From Alkalilacustris brevis (GTDB taxonomy: Bacteria; Pseudomonadota; Alphaproteobacteria; Rhodobacterales; Rhodobacteraceae), in NCBI RefSeq assembly GCF_003350345.1, contig NZ_QNVJ01000064.1:62001-126000 (forward strand): a stretch of 64,000 nucleotides of DNA, written 5' to 3'. This document shows, in pieces, positions 8,418-17,234 of the stretch. Made by a program: the position numbers and the translations under genes. Position 1 is the first letter of the stretch. The number at the start of each line of letters is the position of its first letter. The notes under the pieces are model-generated. The model worked only from the letters and a program-made list of their open reading frames with translations, was not told the DNA's origin and did no database searches.

Positions 8418-9413
8418 ATGACCCAACACCGACCGCTGCCGACGGGCCGCCGCGCGCGCATTGCCGTGCTGGACGACTACATGGGCGTGGCGCATCGCCT
8501 TGCCGACTGGTCCGTGCTTGAGAAGCGCGCGGACGTGACCTTTATTCGCCACGCCATAGAACCGGCGCGTCTGGTCGAAGAGTTGGCCCCCTATGACGCC
8601 ATCTGCCTGATGCGGGAGCGGACAGACCTTCCCGCCGAAATCCTGAAGGGACTGCCCAACCTCAAGGCAATCGCGGCCACCGGCCGGCGCACCCGCACAT
8701 TGGACAGCGCAGCCGCTGCCGAACTCGGCATTCCCATCATGACGACCGAAGGCAGTGGCAACGGCATCTATGCGACGGTCGAACTGGCCTGGGGGCTGAT
8801 CATCGGCCTGATGCGCCATATTCCCGACGAAGCGGCCGCAATGCGCGACGGCGCGTGGCAGACCCGGCTGGGCCGCGCGCTTTATGGCCGCACGCTGGGC
8901 CTGGTGGGGCTGGGCAAGCTGGGCAGCCGCATGGCGCTGGTCGCCAGGGCGTTCGGAATGAACGTGATCGCATGGAGTCCGAACCTGACCGAAGCACGGG
9001 CAGCCGAGGGTGGCGCGGACTATGCCGACAAGGACAGCTTGTTTCGCACCGCCGATATCGTTTCACTGCATCTCGTGCTTGGCGAGACGACAAAGGGGAT
9101 TGTCACGGCTAAAGACCTTGGCCGGATGAAATCCGACGCATTGCTGATCAACACATCTCGCGGGCCGCTGGTGGACCATGATGCCCTGATCGAAGCGTTG
9201 TCGAATGGACGGATCGGCGGTGCCGGCATTGATGTCTACGACAGCGAGCCGCTTGCCGCCGATGCCGCGATCCGCGCAATGCCGAACGCGCTATTGACGC
9301 CGCATCTTGGGTATTCCGTGAGGGAGACCTTCGAAAGCTTCTACAGCCAGACCGTCGAGAACCTCGATGGCTGGCTGGATGGAAAGCCGCGGCGCTTGCT
9401 CTTGCCCAACTGA
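8418..9413 (+). CDS. D-2-hydroxyacid dehydrogenase family protein
   Basis: A 331-residue NAD-dependent 2-hydroxyacid dehydrogenase interconverting a 2-keto acid and a D-2-hydroxy acid. The dinucleotide-binding loop is GLVGLGKLGS (161-170). The catalytic triad is complete: Arg248 in NTSRGPLVD, Glu277 in DVYDSEPL and His296 in LTPHLGY. The start is preceded by AGAGAGG at normal distance. It is divergent from the LysR gene and convergent with tctC, with which it shares a hairpin. A role in the local carboxylate pathway is likely; the substrate cannot be read from sequence. Confidence 0.88.
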   Translation: MTQHRPLPTGRRARIAVLDDYMGVAHRLADWSVLEKRADVTFIRHAIEPARLVEELAPYDAICLMRERTDLPAEILKGLPNLKAIAATGRRTRTLDSAAAAELGIPIMTTEGSGNGIYATVELAWGLIIGLMRHIPDEAAAMRDGAWQTRLGRALYGRTLGLVGLGKLGSRMALVARAFGMNVIAWSPNLTEARAAEGGADYADKDSLFRTADIVSLHLVLGETTKGIVTAKDLGRMKSDALLINTSRGPLVDHDALIEALSNGRIGGAGIDVYDSEPLAADAAIRAMPNALLTPHLGYSVRETFESFYSQTVENLDGWLDGKPRRLLLPN

Positions 9414-9416
9414 AAA

Positions 9417-9440
9417 GGCCGGCCCCCTGCAGGGCCGGCC
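9417..9440 (-). terminator. Rho-independent terminator of tctBAC (possibly bidirectional)
   Basis: A 9-bp perfect stem, GGCCGGCCC (9417-9425) and GGGCCGGCC (9432-9440), with a six-base loop. On the minus strand it is followed directly by TTTTC, so it suits the end of tctC. The hydroxyacid dehydrogenase stop codon (9411-9413) abuts it, so it may serve both genes. Confidence 0.75.
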
Positions 9441-9465
9441 CGATGTCTGCTTGCGTGGCGCTGGG

Positions 9466-10419
9466 TTATTGCCCGATGCCGCGCTCGTCAGCCAGGTTCT
9501 GCCAGATCTGCATGTCACGCAGATAGATCTCACGGAACTCGGCCGGGGTCAGGTTGCCGGCAACAGCGTAGTTCTGCTCCAGTTGCTCCTGCATCCGCTC
9601 AGAGGCCATGGCCTGGGCAAGATCCGCGTTGATCCTGTTGGCCAGTTCCTCATCCATGCCGCCCGGCCCGAACACCGCCACCCAGCCCTCGATATCGACC
9701 CCGGTAACGCCCGCTTCGCCGCTCGACGGAACATCAGGCAGCAGCTCGAAGCGTTCAGGAGCCAGCACGGCCAAGGCCTTGATACGGCCGTCATTGACAT
9801 AGGGCATCACGCTGGCCGTGGTCGAGATGTAGGTATCGGCATGGCCACCCATCATGTTGGTATAGGCCTCACCGCCACCCCCGAAGTGCACGATGTCGGC
9901 ATTGAGACCCGACGCCGAGATGACCAGTTCCGACATGAAGTGGCCCGAGCTGCCGGGGCCGGCGGTGCTCATGAAGATCGTGCGTTCCTGAGACTCCTCA
10001 AGCAAGCCCGCAAGATCGTCCGCGTTGACATTGGAGCCGCCGGTCAGGACATACGGGCTGGTAATCAGAAGCGAGATTGGCGTGACATCGTCTACTGGGT
10101 CGAATTGCAGGTCGGCCTGGATCGCCGGCGCGGTCGTGATCGCGGCGGTATTGATCAGCAGCGTATGACCATCCGGCGCGGCCTGCGTCATTTCCGTCGT
10201 GCCGATCATCGAGCCCGCGCCAGGCCTGTTCTGGATCACAACGGGCTGGCCCCAGATCTCTTCCAGCTCGATGGCGAGGGGGCGCGCGGTCATGTCCGTC
10301 GAGCCACCGGTTCCATAAGGAACAATCAGTGTAACCGGCCCGGTTGGAAAATCGGCCTGTGCATGGGCAACCCCTGCCCCCAGGGCCGCGACGGCCGCGG
10401 CTGTGATAAGTGCTTTCAT
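9466..10419 (-). CDS. Tripartite tricarboxylate transporter substrate-binding protein (TctC/Bug family)
   Basis: A 317-residue periplasmic binding protein. Residues 1-21 are a signal peptide ending AHAQA. The mature part has family landmarks: TLIVPYGTGGSTDMTARPLA near the N-terminus and NRPGAGSMIGTTEM (loop contacting the ligand carboxylate). GAGGAGG eight bases upstream fixes the ATG at 10419; the longer open frame lacks a ribosome site. It is the last gene of tctB-tctA-tctC, 107 nt after tctA, and is followed by a strong terminator. Ligand unknown, probably a carboxylate. Confidence 0.9.
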   Translation of the reverse strand: MKALITAAAVAALGAGVAHAQADFPTGPVTLIVPYGTGGSTDMTARPLAIELEEIWGQPVVIQNRPGAGSMIGTTEMTQAAPDGHTLLINTAAITTAPAIQADLQFDPVDDVTPISLLITSPYVLTGGSNVNADDLAGLLEESQERTIFMSTAGPGSSGHFMSELVISASGLNADIVHFGGGGEAYTNMMGGHADTYISTTASVMPYVNDGRIKALAVLAPERFELLPDVPSSGEAGVTGVDIEGWVAVFGPGGMDEELANRINADLAQAMASERMQEQLEQNYAVAGNLTPAEFREIYLRDMQIWQNLADERGIGQ

Positions 10420-10526
10420 TATCGTGTCCTCCTCATTGGTTCCGACGCGGATATACGCCTGTTTGCGGCCTTCGGGCGGCCGCTGCCCGTTTCGCGTGAC
10501 GAACCGGGCGCCCATCTCGTCTGCCG

Positions 10527-12047
10527 TCACCCTTGCGCCGACAGTGTGGTCTTTGTTCTGCGGCGGTAACGCAGGTATGTGCTTGCCAATGTCCAGAACA
10601 GTAGCAGCGCGGTAAGCGCCAGAACGGTGCCGGCAATCGGACGCGTCATGACGACAGTGAAATCCCCTTGCGCCAACACCATTGCCCGGCGGAACTGGGA
10701 TTCCACCAACGGCCCCAGCACAAAGCCCAGCAGCAGCGGCGCCGCCGGCAGGTCAGCAAGGCGCATGACGTAGCCGAGCACACCGAACCCCAGCACCATG
10801 ACGACATCTGCCGGATTGGAGCGCACGCTGTAGGCGCCGATGCACACGAAGACCAGAATCGCGGGATACAGATAGTGGTACGGCACCATCAAGAGCCGCA
10901 CCCACAACCCGATGAGAGGCAGGTTCAACACCAGCAAAAGTAGGTTGCCGATCCAGAAACTCATCACCAGCCCCCAGAACAACGAGGGCTGCTGTGAAAT
11001 CAGCGTCGGCCCCGGCTGGATACCATGCACCATCAGGGCGCCCAGCATCAGCGCCATGGTCGCGCTGCCCGGTATGCCCAGCGTGAGGGTCGGAATGAAC
11101 GCGGTCTGGTCTGCGGCATTGTTGGCGCTTTCGGGGGCCACCACCCCCTCGATGGCGCCATTGCCAAAGCGTTCAGGCGTCGCCGAAATGCGTTTCTCGA
11201 ACGCATAAGCCATGAAAGACGCAATGGATGGCCCCGTGCCCGGCAGCGCACCGAAGAAAGACCCGATCGCCGATCCACGCAACCCCGGCCGCCAGGAACG
11301 CGCCCAGTCGTCCCGACTGGGGATCATGTTGCGCAGCCGTGCGCTGGATTTGTCTATCTTTCCATCGCGCTTGGCGCCAACGGAACTCAGGATCTCGCCG
11401 ATCCCGAAAAGCCCCATGGCCATGGCGCTGATGCCGAAGCCTTCCATCAGGCTCATGGACCCGAAGGTGAAGCGCGCAGCACCACTCTGGCTGTCGATTC
11501 CCACGGTCGCGATCAACATGCCCAACACGACCATGGCAAGCCCCTTGGAGGGGGTGGAATTCGTGATGGTCGAGGCCGCCACGAGGCCCAGAACCATCAA
11601 CGCGAAATACTCGGCGGGGCCGAAAGTCAGCGCATACTCGGCGATCAGGGGCGAGAACAGGCTGAGCATGATGATGCCGATCGACCCGCCGGTGAAGGAC
11701 GCGATCGTCGTCATGAAAAGCGCGATCCCGGCACGGCCCTTCTGCGCCATCGGGTATCCGTCAAGGCAGGTCACCGCAGCCGAGGTCGCGCCCGGCATGT
11801 TCAGAAGGATCGAGGCGGTAGAGCCACCATAAGTCGTGCCATAGTAGATCCCGGCCAGCATGATCAGCGCGGCGGTCGGATCGAGATAGAAAGTGATCGG
11901 GAACAGCATCGAGATCGCGGCGAGCGGCCCGATGCCCGGTATGACCCCGACGAACGTTCCCAGAAAGACGCCCGCGAAACAGTAAAACAGGTTCGTCGGC
12001 GTGATTGCCGTTTCCAGGCCAAGGGCGAAATTGGCAAGCAGATCCAT
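10527..12047 (-). CDS. Tripartite tricarboxylate transporter permease TctA
   Basis: A 506-residue polytopic membrane protein of the large TctA family, with the conserved motifs GVIPGIGPLAAISMLFPITF near residues 30-50 and YYGTTYGGSTASILLNMPG. About 10-12 hydrophobic segments are seen. The start ATG at 12047 overlaps the tctB stop codon (TGATG), so an upstream extension of the frame was rejected. It forms the transport channel with TctB and is fed by the TctC encoded downstream. Confidence 0.9.
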   Translation of the reverse strand: MDLLANFALGLETAITPTNLFYCFAGVFLGTFVGVIPGIGPLAAISMLFPITFYLDPTAALIMLAGIYYGTTYGGSTASILLNMPGATSAAVTCLDGYPMAQKGRAGIALFMTTIASFTGGSIGIIMLSLFSPLIAEYALTFGPAEYFALMVLGLVAASTITNSTPSKGLAMVVLGMLIATVGIDSQSGAARFTFGSMSLMEGFGISAMAMGLFGIGEILSSVGAKRDGKIDKSSARLRNMIPSRDDWARSWRPGLRGSAIGSFFGALPGTGPSIASFMAYAFEKRISATPERFGNGAIEGVVAPESANNAADQTAFIPTLTLGIPGSATMALMLGALMVHGIQPGPTLISQQPSLFWGLVMSFWIGNLLLLVLNLPLIGLWVRLLMVPYHYLYPAILVFVCIGAYSVRSNPADVVMVLGFGVLGYVMRLADLPAAPLLLGFVLGPLVESQFRRAMVLAQGDFTVVMTRPIAGTVLALTALLLFWTLASTYLRYRRRTKTTLSAQG

Positions 12048-12547
12048 CAGAACGGCCACCGATAGGAAGGAAGTGTCAGGCCCAGCCCCAGAATGAAAAT
12101 GGACCATGTCAGCAGCGCGGTGGATGCGCTCAGGATCAGTGCGCGGACAAGGGTGACCTTTGATTCGGCGAATGTTGCGATCAGGGTGGTCGCAAAGACC
12201 GACGGCACCAGCCCGAACTCTCTGATCATGAGCGCGAAACTCAGGATGCTGGCAGAGAGGACGATAAGTGCGCGAAAGCGAAGCTCAACCCTCTCGCCCC
12301 TCTGAAACAGTGCTGGAACCGCGATGATGATCCCGAAGACGAGGAGGATAGCCCCGAGCGTGACGGGCATCATCCCCGGTCCCATCCGGGTGACCGTGCC
12401 CATCGGGTATTTGGACAAGGCATAAAGAACTGCAGCCCCCCCAAAAATGGCAAGGCTCAGACCAGCAAAAGCATCACGGTAGTTTCGCTCCAACTCTTCT
12501 TCTCCCTCGCCCCTGGTACGATCGCCTTCCTTGCAGTCCGGCACCAT
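12047..12547 (-). CDS. Tripartite tricarboxylate transporter TctB family protein
   Basis: A small 4-TM subunit: after an N-terminal polar stretch (NYRDAFAG) the protein has a YPMGTVTRMGPGMMP loop typical of TctB and four hydrophobic helices. The start is uncertain: ATG 12547 has no clear ribosome site, while TTG 12493 is preceded by GGGAG and would begin right at LERNYRD, giving a more usual length. First gene of tctBAC; the 12548-12685 region upstream is divergent to a thioesterase gene and carries a motif shared with the LysR promoter. Confidence 0.78.
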   Translation of the reverse strand: MVPDCKEGDRTRGEGEEELERNYRDAFAGLSLAIFGGAAVLYALSKYPMGTVTRMGPGMMPVTLGAILLVFGIIIAVPALFQRGERVELRFRALIVLSASILSFALMIREFGLVPSVFATTLIATFAESKVTLVRALILSASTALLTWSIFILGLGLTLPSYRWPF

Positions 12548-12622
12548 GCGCTTATTAGCCGAGTGTGTAGATGTCGACCAGTTCCCACAACTCGCAAAAA
12601 TTCGGGAGAGCATAACAAACAG

Positions 12623-12643
12623 TTAGGCTAGGGCTGCGACAAA
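12623..12643. promoter_or_regulatory. Putative LysR operator, copy 2 (tctB/thioesterase intergenic)
   Basis: TTAGGCTA at 12623-12630 and CTGCGACAAA at 12634-12643, matching the copy at 8203-8222 in all eight bases of the first block and nine of ten in the second. It lies 76-96 bp before the tctB ATG and 43 bp before the divergent thioesterase ATG. Confidence 0.45.
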
Positions 12644-12685
12644 AGCGGCTTGCCTCGCTGCGATTCCGGTCGCAGAACTTTCGGC

Positions 12686-13099
12686 ATGGAACAGGAACTT
12701 GAGAAAGCAGGGTGGCGCCTGGAGGCAGATGACGGGTTTGTCGGACATGTCGGGGGCTTGTGGCGTCGCGAGGTTTCCGGGCAGACGCAAATCGCCTTCG
12801 TTGCGCGCGCACTCCATGCCAACCGCAACCGGGTGGTGCATGGCGGTATGCTGATGACATTCATGGATCGCGCCTTGGGGCAGACGGCCCGGCTGGCGAC
12901 AGGGGCCGTGCGCGGTGCGACTGTCAGCCTGACCCATCAGTTCCTTGCGCCGGTACGGATCGGCGATCTGGTTGAAGTGACACCGCAAATCACCAAGGCG
13001 ACGTCCCGCATGGTCTTTATGACGGGAACGGCTTTTGTCGGTGATGTCCCGGTCGTCTCCGCCCAGGGCGTATGGCGGGTATCGCACTCACCGCGTTGA
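12686..13099 (+). CDS. PaaI-family (hotdog fold) thioesterase
   Basis: A 137-residue hotdog protein. The family signature HGGMLMTFMDRALGQTA (residues ~51-67) contains the Asp used for catalysis in PaaI-type enzymes, followed by the strand segment TVSLTHQFLAPVRIGDLVEV. Such enzymes hydrolyse acyl-CoA thioesters, freeing CoA from stalled intermediates. ATG 12686 is used; the ribosome site is weak and a TTG at 12650 is possible. It is divergent from tctB and convergent with the acyl-CoA synthetase gene, 8 nt away. Confidence 0.82.
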   Translation: MEQELEKAGWRLEADDGFVGHVGGLWRREVSGQTQIAFVARALHANRNRVVHGGMLMTFMDRALGQTARLATGAVRGATVSLTHQFLAPVRIGDLVEVTPQITKATSRMVFMTGTAFVGDVPVVSAQGVWRVSHSPR

Positions 13100-13107
13100 C
13101 GGCGCGG

Positions 13108-15189
13108 TCAGCCCTTCAGGACGACCAGCCCGTCGGCCGCAGCAACACCCTGCCCTTTTGGCAACACGAAAAGGGGGTTGATTTCCGCCTCTTGCAAGCG
13201 CTCGCCCAGCGCGTCGCCCATGCGGGCCAGCGCCTCGATGGCGACCACGAGCGCGTCAATATCATGGGCCGGGGCGCCACGGAAACCTTCGAGCAGGCGC
13301 GCAACCCGCAGGTCGTCCACCATCGCGCGCGCGTCGCCTTCCCTCAGCGGCAGAAGGCGCAGCGTACTGTCGCCGGAAAGCTCTGCCTGCACTCCGCCGG
13401 CCCCCAGCAGGATCAGCGGCCCCAGTTGCGGATCACGGCGCAGGCCCAGGATCATCTCGATGCCACCCCGAACCATCGCCTGAACAAGATAACCTTCCGG
13501 TTCGGGAAGGCCCTGCGCGGCCAGAGTCTCGGCCATCTCTGCCATGGCCGGCGCCACGGCCTCGGGCACAAGACCGACGCGGACGCCGCCCACATCGGAT
13601 TTGTGCGCGATCTGGCGCGACAGGACCTTGAGGACGACAGGCCCGCCCAGCCGGGCCGCGGCTGCTGCCGCTTCGTCTGGCGTCTGCACCACATGGCTTT
13701 CCGCCCCGGCGAGACCGAAAGCATCAAAAAGCGCGCGCGCCTCGGCCTCGTTCAGCGTCCCTGTCGGCAGATCGGTCGGCACTGCCGCGGTGCCATCCAC
13801 GGCCATCGGCGCCCCGACCGGAGGCATAGGCAGCGCGGCCTTCAGGACGGTGGCGCAGGTTTCGGGCGCCGTGAATGCCGGCACGCCGTCGCGATTCAGC
13901 AAATCGACGATATGCGGTGCGTGCGGGCTGACATAGGCGATCAGCGGCTTGTCACTCGCGGCAGCCCCGGCGCGGATTGCGCCGACAGCCACATCGGGCC
14001 TCGCAAGCGCCGAAGAGCCCACAACAACCACGACGCCGTCGATCCCGTCCGAGCTAAGCAGGGTTTTCGTTGCAGCCGTCATGATCGCTGGCTCGACCCC
14101 GGCCAGTGTCACGTCGACCGGGTTGCCCGTCATGGGCGTATCATTGCCCAACAGCCCCGCCAGTGTCCTGCCGGTTGCCGCATCGAGTTCGGGCACATCC
14201 AGCCCGAGGATTCCGCAATTGTCAGCGACAAGGCTGCCTGCCCCACCTGTCGATGTCAGGATCGCGACGCGCCGCCCGCGCATCCGGCGCCGGCTGGCCA
14301 GCATTGCCGGAAGGTCGAGCAGGTCGCTGAAGGTCTCGGCCCGGATCGCACCAACCTGGCGAAAGAGCGCGTCATAGGTGCGATCCTCTCCTGCCATCGC
14401 GCCGGTATGCGACACTGCGGCGCGGGCGCCCGATTCCGACCGCCCGACCTTGTAGACCACAAGCGGCTTTCCCGCTGCGCGCGCGAGATCGGCTGCGGCG
14501 CGAAATTTCTCGACTGACCGGATACCCTCGACATAGGCCGCGATGACGGTGGTCGCCTCGTCATGGGCATAGGCCGCGATCAGATCGGCGATGTCGAGAT
14601 CGGCCTCGTTCCCGGTCGAGGCCAGTTTGCAAAAGCCGATCCCGCGCGCAGCCCCGCGCGACAGAAGCGCGCCCAGGATGCCGCCGCTCTGCGAGGCGAC
14701 AGAGATGCCTCCCCTGGGAATATCGTCGCCTTCCAGCGCCCCGCTCGCCGACAGCACGATGCCCCGCGACAGGTCCATCGCCCCGATCGTGTTCGGGCCG
14801 AGCAGCCGCATCTCGCCGGCGGCCTCGCGCAGCGCATCCTGCCGGCGGCGCCCTTCATCGCCGGCTTCGCTGTAGCCGCTGGCCAGAACGATGGCCAGCT
14901 TGCAGCCTTTGGCGGCAAGGTCGCGAACCGCCGCCTCGGCCCGTTCGACGCCCAGAAGCACGATCGCCACGTCAGGGGCACCCGGCAGGTCGGCGATGCC
15001 GGCATAGCAGGGCAGACCCGCGATTTCCTCCGCGCGCGGATTGATCGGCCAGATATCGCCGTCGAACCCATGCTTGAGCAGGTATGCGACCGGCCGCCCG
15101 CCGGTCTTGTTGGGGTCGGCCGATGCGCCGACGACCGCCACGCTTTTGGGTGACCAGAGCGCGCCCAGCGCTGTCTCAGGATTGGTCAT
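13108..15189 (-). CDS. Acetate--CoA ligase family protein (NDP-forming acyl-CoA synthetase), copy 1
   Basis: A 693-residue ADP/GDP-forming acyl-CoA synthetase. Order: CoA-binding Rossmann domain (residues ~10-130, VAVVGASADPNKTGGRP), a succinyl-CoA-ligase-like domain with phospho-accepting His261 in SHTGAMAG, then a linker and an ATP-grasp domain in the C-terminal ~220 residues (GGPVVLKVLSRQIAHKSDVGG). It makes an acyl-CoA from a free acid without going to AMP. ATG 15189 has GGGAG seven bases upstream and overlaps the FadJ-like stop (ATGA). Fourth gene of the operon. It differs clearly in sequence from the copy at 17234-19297. Confidence 0.87.
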   Translation of the reverse strand: MTNPETALGALWSPKSVAVVGASADPNKTGGRPVAYLLKHGFDGDIWPINPRAEEIAGLPCYAGIADLPGAPDVAIVLLGVERAEAAVRDLAAKGCKLAIVLASGYSEAGDEGRRRQDALREAAGEMRLLGPNTIGAMDLSRGIVLSASGALEGDDIPRGGISVASQSGGILGALLSRGAARGIGFCKLASTGNEADLDIADLIAAYAHDEATTVIAAYVEGIRSVEKFRAAADLARAAGKPLVVYKVGRSESGARAAVSHTGAMAGEDRTYDALFRQVGAIRAETFSDLLDLPAMLASRRRMRGRRVAILTSTGGAGSLVADNCGILGLDVPELDAATGRTLAGLLGNDTPMTGNPVDVTLAGVEPAIMTAATKTLLSSDGIDGVVVVVGSSALARPDVAVGAIRAGAAASDKPLIAYVSPHAPHIVDLLNRDGVPAFTAPETCATVLKAALPMPPVGAPMAVDGTAAVPTDLPTGTLNEAEARALFDAFGLAGAESHVVQTPDEAAAAAARLGGPVVLKVLSRQIAHKSDVGGVRVGLVPEAVAPAMAEMAETLAAQGLPEPEGYLVQAMVRGGIEMILGLRRDPQLGPLILLGAGGVQAELSGDSTLRLLPLREGDARAMVDDLRVARLLEGFRGAPAHDIDALVVAIEALARMGDALGERLQEAEINPLFVLPKGQGVAAADGLVVLKG

Positions 15190-17234
15190 TCGTGATCTCC
15201 CGTGTCCACGCCGAGCACGCGCAGATCGCCCTTTCTCCGTGTCGGGCCGGCCTCTTCGGCAAAGCGCGCGCAATCTGCGGCAAGCGCATGGGCGTCCTGC
15301 TGTTGCGCCCAATGAATCGGCCCGCCAACCCAGCGCGGAAAGCCGTAGCCATTCACCATCGCCACATCGACATCGCCGGGCCGCAGCGCGACCCCTTCCT
15401 CGACGACACATGCCGCCTCGTTCACGATGGCGGCCAGGGCGCGGCGCTGAATGTCCTCTGCAGACAGGCTCTGCCGCGCGATGCCTTTCTCGCTTGAGGC
15501 GGCCGTGATCAGCGCCTCGACCTCAGGATCACGTTGCGGTTTGCTATCCTCGCCGTAGCGATAATACCCCGCGCCGGTCTTGCGCCCGAACCGCCCCGCC
15601 TCGCACAGCCGATCGGGGATATGAACATAGCGGTCGGCCGGATCGCGCTCGGCGGCTCTCTGCCGCCGCATGTGCCAGGCGATGTCGAGCCCTGAAAGAT
15701 CGGCAACCGCGAACGGCCCCATAGCGAAACCGAAGGATTCCAGCGCCGCATCCACCTCGTGCGGCAATGCGCCGTCTTCCAGCATGAATTCGCAGGCCGC
15801 GCGATAGGCGGCATAGATCCGGTTCCCTATGAACCCGAAGGCGTTCGCGGCCTCGACCGGCTGTTTGCCCAGCATCCGCGCGACGGAAAGGCCGGTGGCC
15901 ATCGCCACATCGCTGCTTGCCGCGCCGCGCACGATTTCGAGCAGCTTCATGATATGGGCGGGGCTGAAGAAGTGCAGGCCGATCACCCGCTCGGGCCGCG
16001 TCGTTTTCGCGGCCATCCGGTCGATATCCAGGTAGGAGGTGTTCGTTGCGAGAATGGCGTCGGGCCGCAGGATGGTGTCGAGCTTGCCGAAAAGCTCTTC
16101 CTTCACCTGCTGATCCTCGAACACTGCCTCGATCACCAGATCGCAGGGAGCGAGCGCGGCAAGGTCCGAGTCCACCGTCAGCCGTTTTTTCGCGGCCTGC
16201 GCCGCCGCAGCACTCATCCGGCCCCGCTTCACACCGCCGTCGATGGCCTGTTCGATCCGCTCCACACCTTTGGCCAGAGCGTCGGCATTGCTGTCGATCA
16301 GAACGACCGACTTGCCGGATTGAAGGATCGCCGTGGCAATCCCGGCCCCCATCGTGCCGCTGCCGATGACACCGAACAGATCGACCGGCATCGGAGCGGC
16401 ATCGCGTCCGGGCTTGCCGCGCGCAGCTTCACGTTCGGCAAAGAAGATGTGCCGAAGCGCCTTTGCCTCAGGCGCGGTGCGCAGCTTCTGGAAAGTCTCG
16501 CGCTCGGCATCGAGACCTTCGCGCGCGGGCACCTTTCCGGCCTGGCGAACATGATGGATCGCCGCCAGAACATGCGGGCGCGCGCGTCGAGATGCTCGTT
16601 CGGCAGCCGCTTCGGCGTCATCGCCTTCGGGCACGTCCAGGTCGATCACGCGCCGTTTCGTGCCGGCCATTGCACGGGCCTTCTCGACCGCGGCGCGGCG
16701 CAGGTCGCCGTCTTCGACCGCATCGATCATGCCCAGGGCCAGCGCCTTGTCGGCACTCACCCTTGTAGCGCCTGCGATCAGCCGGATCGCCTCTGCCCGG
16801 CCGACTAGACGTGGCAGTTTTTGCGTGCCGCCGGCACCGGGAATGATCCCGAGTGCCGTTTCGGGCAGTCCGACCATCGTGCCGGGGGCGGCAATCCGCG
16901 CGTCGCAACCAAGTGCGAGCTCATACCCGCCGCCGAGCGCCGCGCCATGCAACGCCGCGACAAAGGGTTTTGATGCCCCCTCGATCGCCGCGATCACCTG
17001 CGGCATTTGCGGTGGCCCGAGCGGAAGATCGAACTCGCGGATGTCGGAGCCGGAAATGAAGCTGCGCCCCGCCCCGATCAGCACAGCGCCTTTCAGGTCG
17101 CCATCGGCCTCCACCTTGTCGATAGCCGCGAGGAGCCCCTTGCGGATGTCATGCGACCCCGCGTTGACCGGCGGGTTGTCGATGGTCAGAACGGCAATCT
17201 CGCCGTCGCGCTCGAAATGAACTTTCCCTGCCAT
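15186..17234 (-). CDS. FadJ-like enoyl-CoA hydratase / 3-hydroxyacyl-CoA dehydrogenase fusion
   Basis: A 682-residue bifunctional beta-oxidation enzyme. The N-terminal crotonase domain (1-190) has GGGYELALGCD and GLPETALGIIPGAGGTQ, each with its catalytic Glu. The NAD domain begins near 290 with GVIGSGTMGAGIA, and the dehydrogenase catalytic His is in GLHFFSPAH. A 3HCDH C-terminal domain follows twice (about 480-570 and 610-680). It hydrates a trans-2-enoyl-CoA and oxidises the 3-hydroxyacyl-CoA. The start ATG overlaps the preceding stop (TGATG). No complete thiolase partner is encoded in the operon. Confidence 0.9.
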   Translation of the reverse strand: MAGKVHFERDGEIAVLTIDNPPVNAGSHDIRKGLLAAIDKVEADGDLKGAVLIGAGRSFISGSDIREFDLPLGPPQMPQVIAAIEGASKPFVAALHGAALGGGYELALGCDARIAAPGTMVGLPETALGIIPGAGGTQKLPRLVGRAEAIRLIAGATRVSADKALALGMIDAVEDGDLRRAAVEKARAMAGTKRRVIDLDVPEGDDAEAAAERASRRARPHVLAAIHHVRQAGKVPAREGLDAERETFQKLRTAPEAKALRHIFFAEREAARGKPGRDAAPMPVDLFGVIGSGTMGAGIATAILQSGKSVVLIDSNADALAKGVERIEQAIDGGVKRGRMSAAAAQAAKKRLTVDSDLAALAPCDLVIEAVFEDQQVKEELFGKLDTILRPDAILATNTSYLDIDRMAAKTTRPERVIGLHFFSPAHIMKLLEIVRGAASSDVAMATGLSVARMLGKQPVEAANAFGFIGNRIYAAYRAACEFMLEDGALPHEVDAALESFGFAMGPFAVADLSGLDIAWHMRRQRAAERDPADRYVHIPDRLCEAGRFGRKTGAGYYRYGEDSKPQRDPEVEALITAASSEKGIARQSLSAEDIQRRALAAIVNEAACVVEEGVALRPGDVDVAMVNGYGFPRWVGGPIHWAQQQDAHALAADCARFAEEAGPTRRKGDLRVLGVDTGDHE

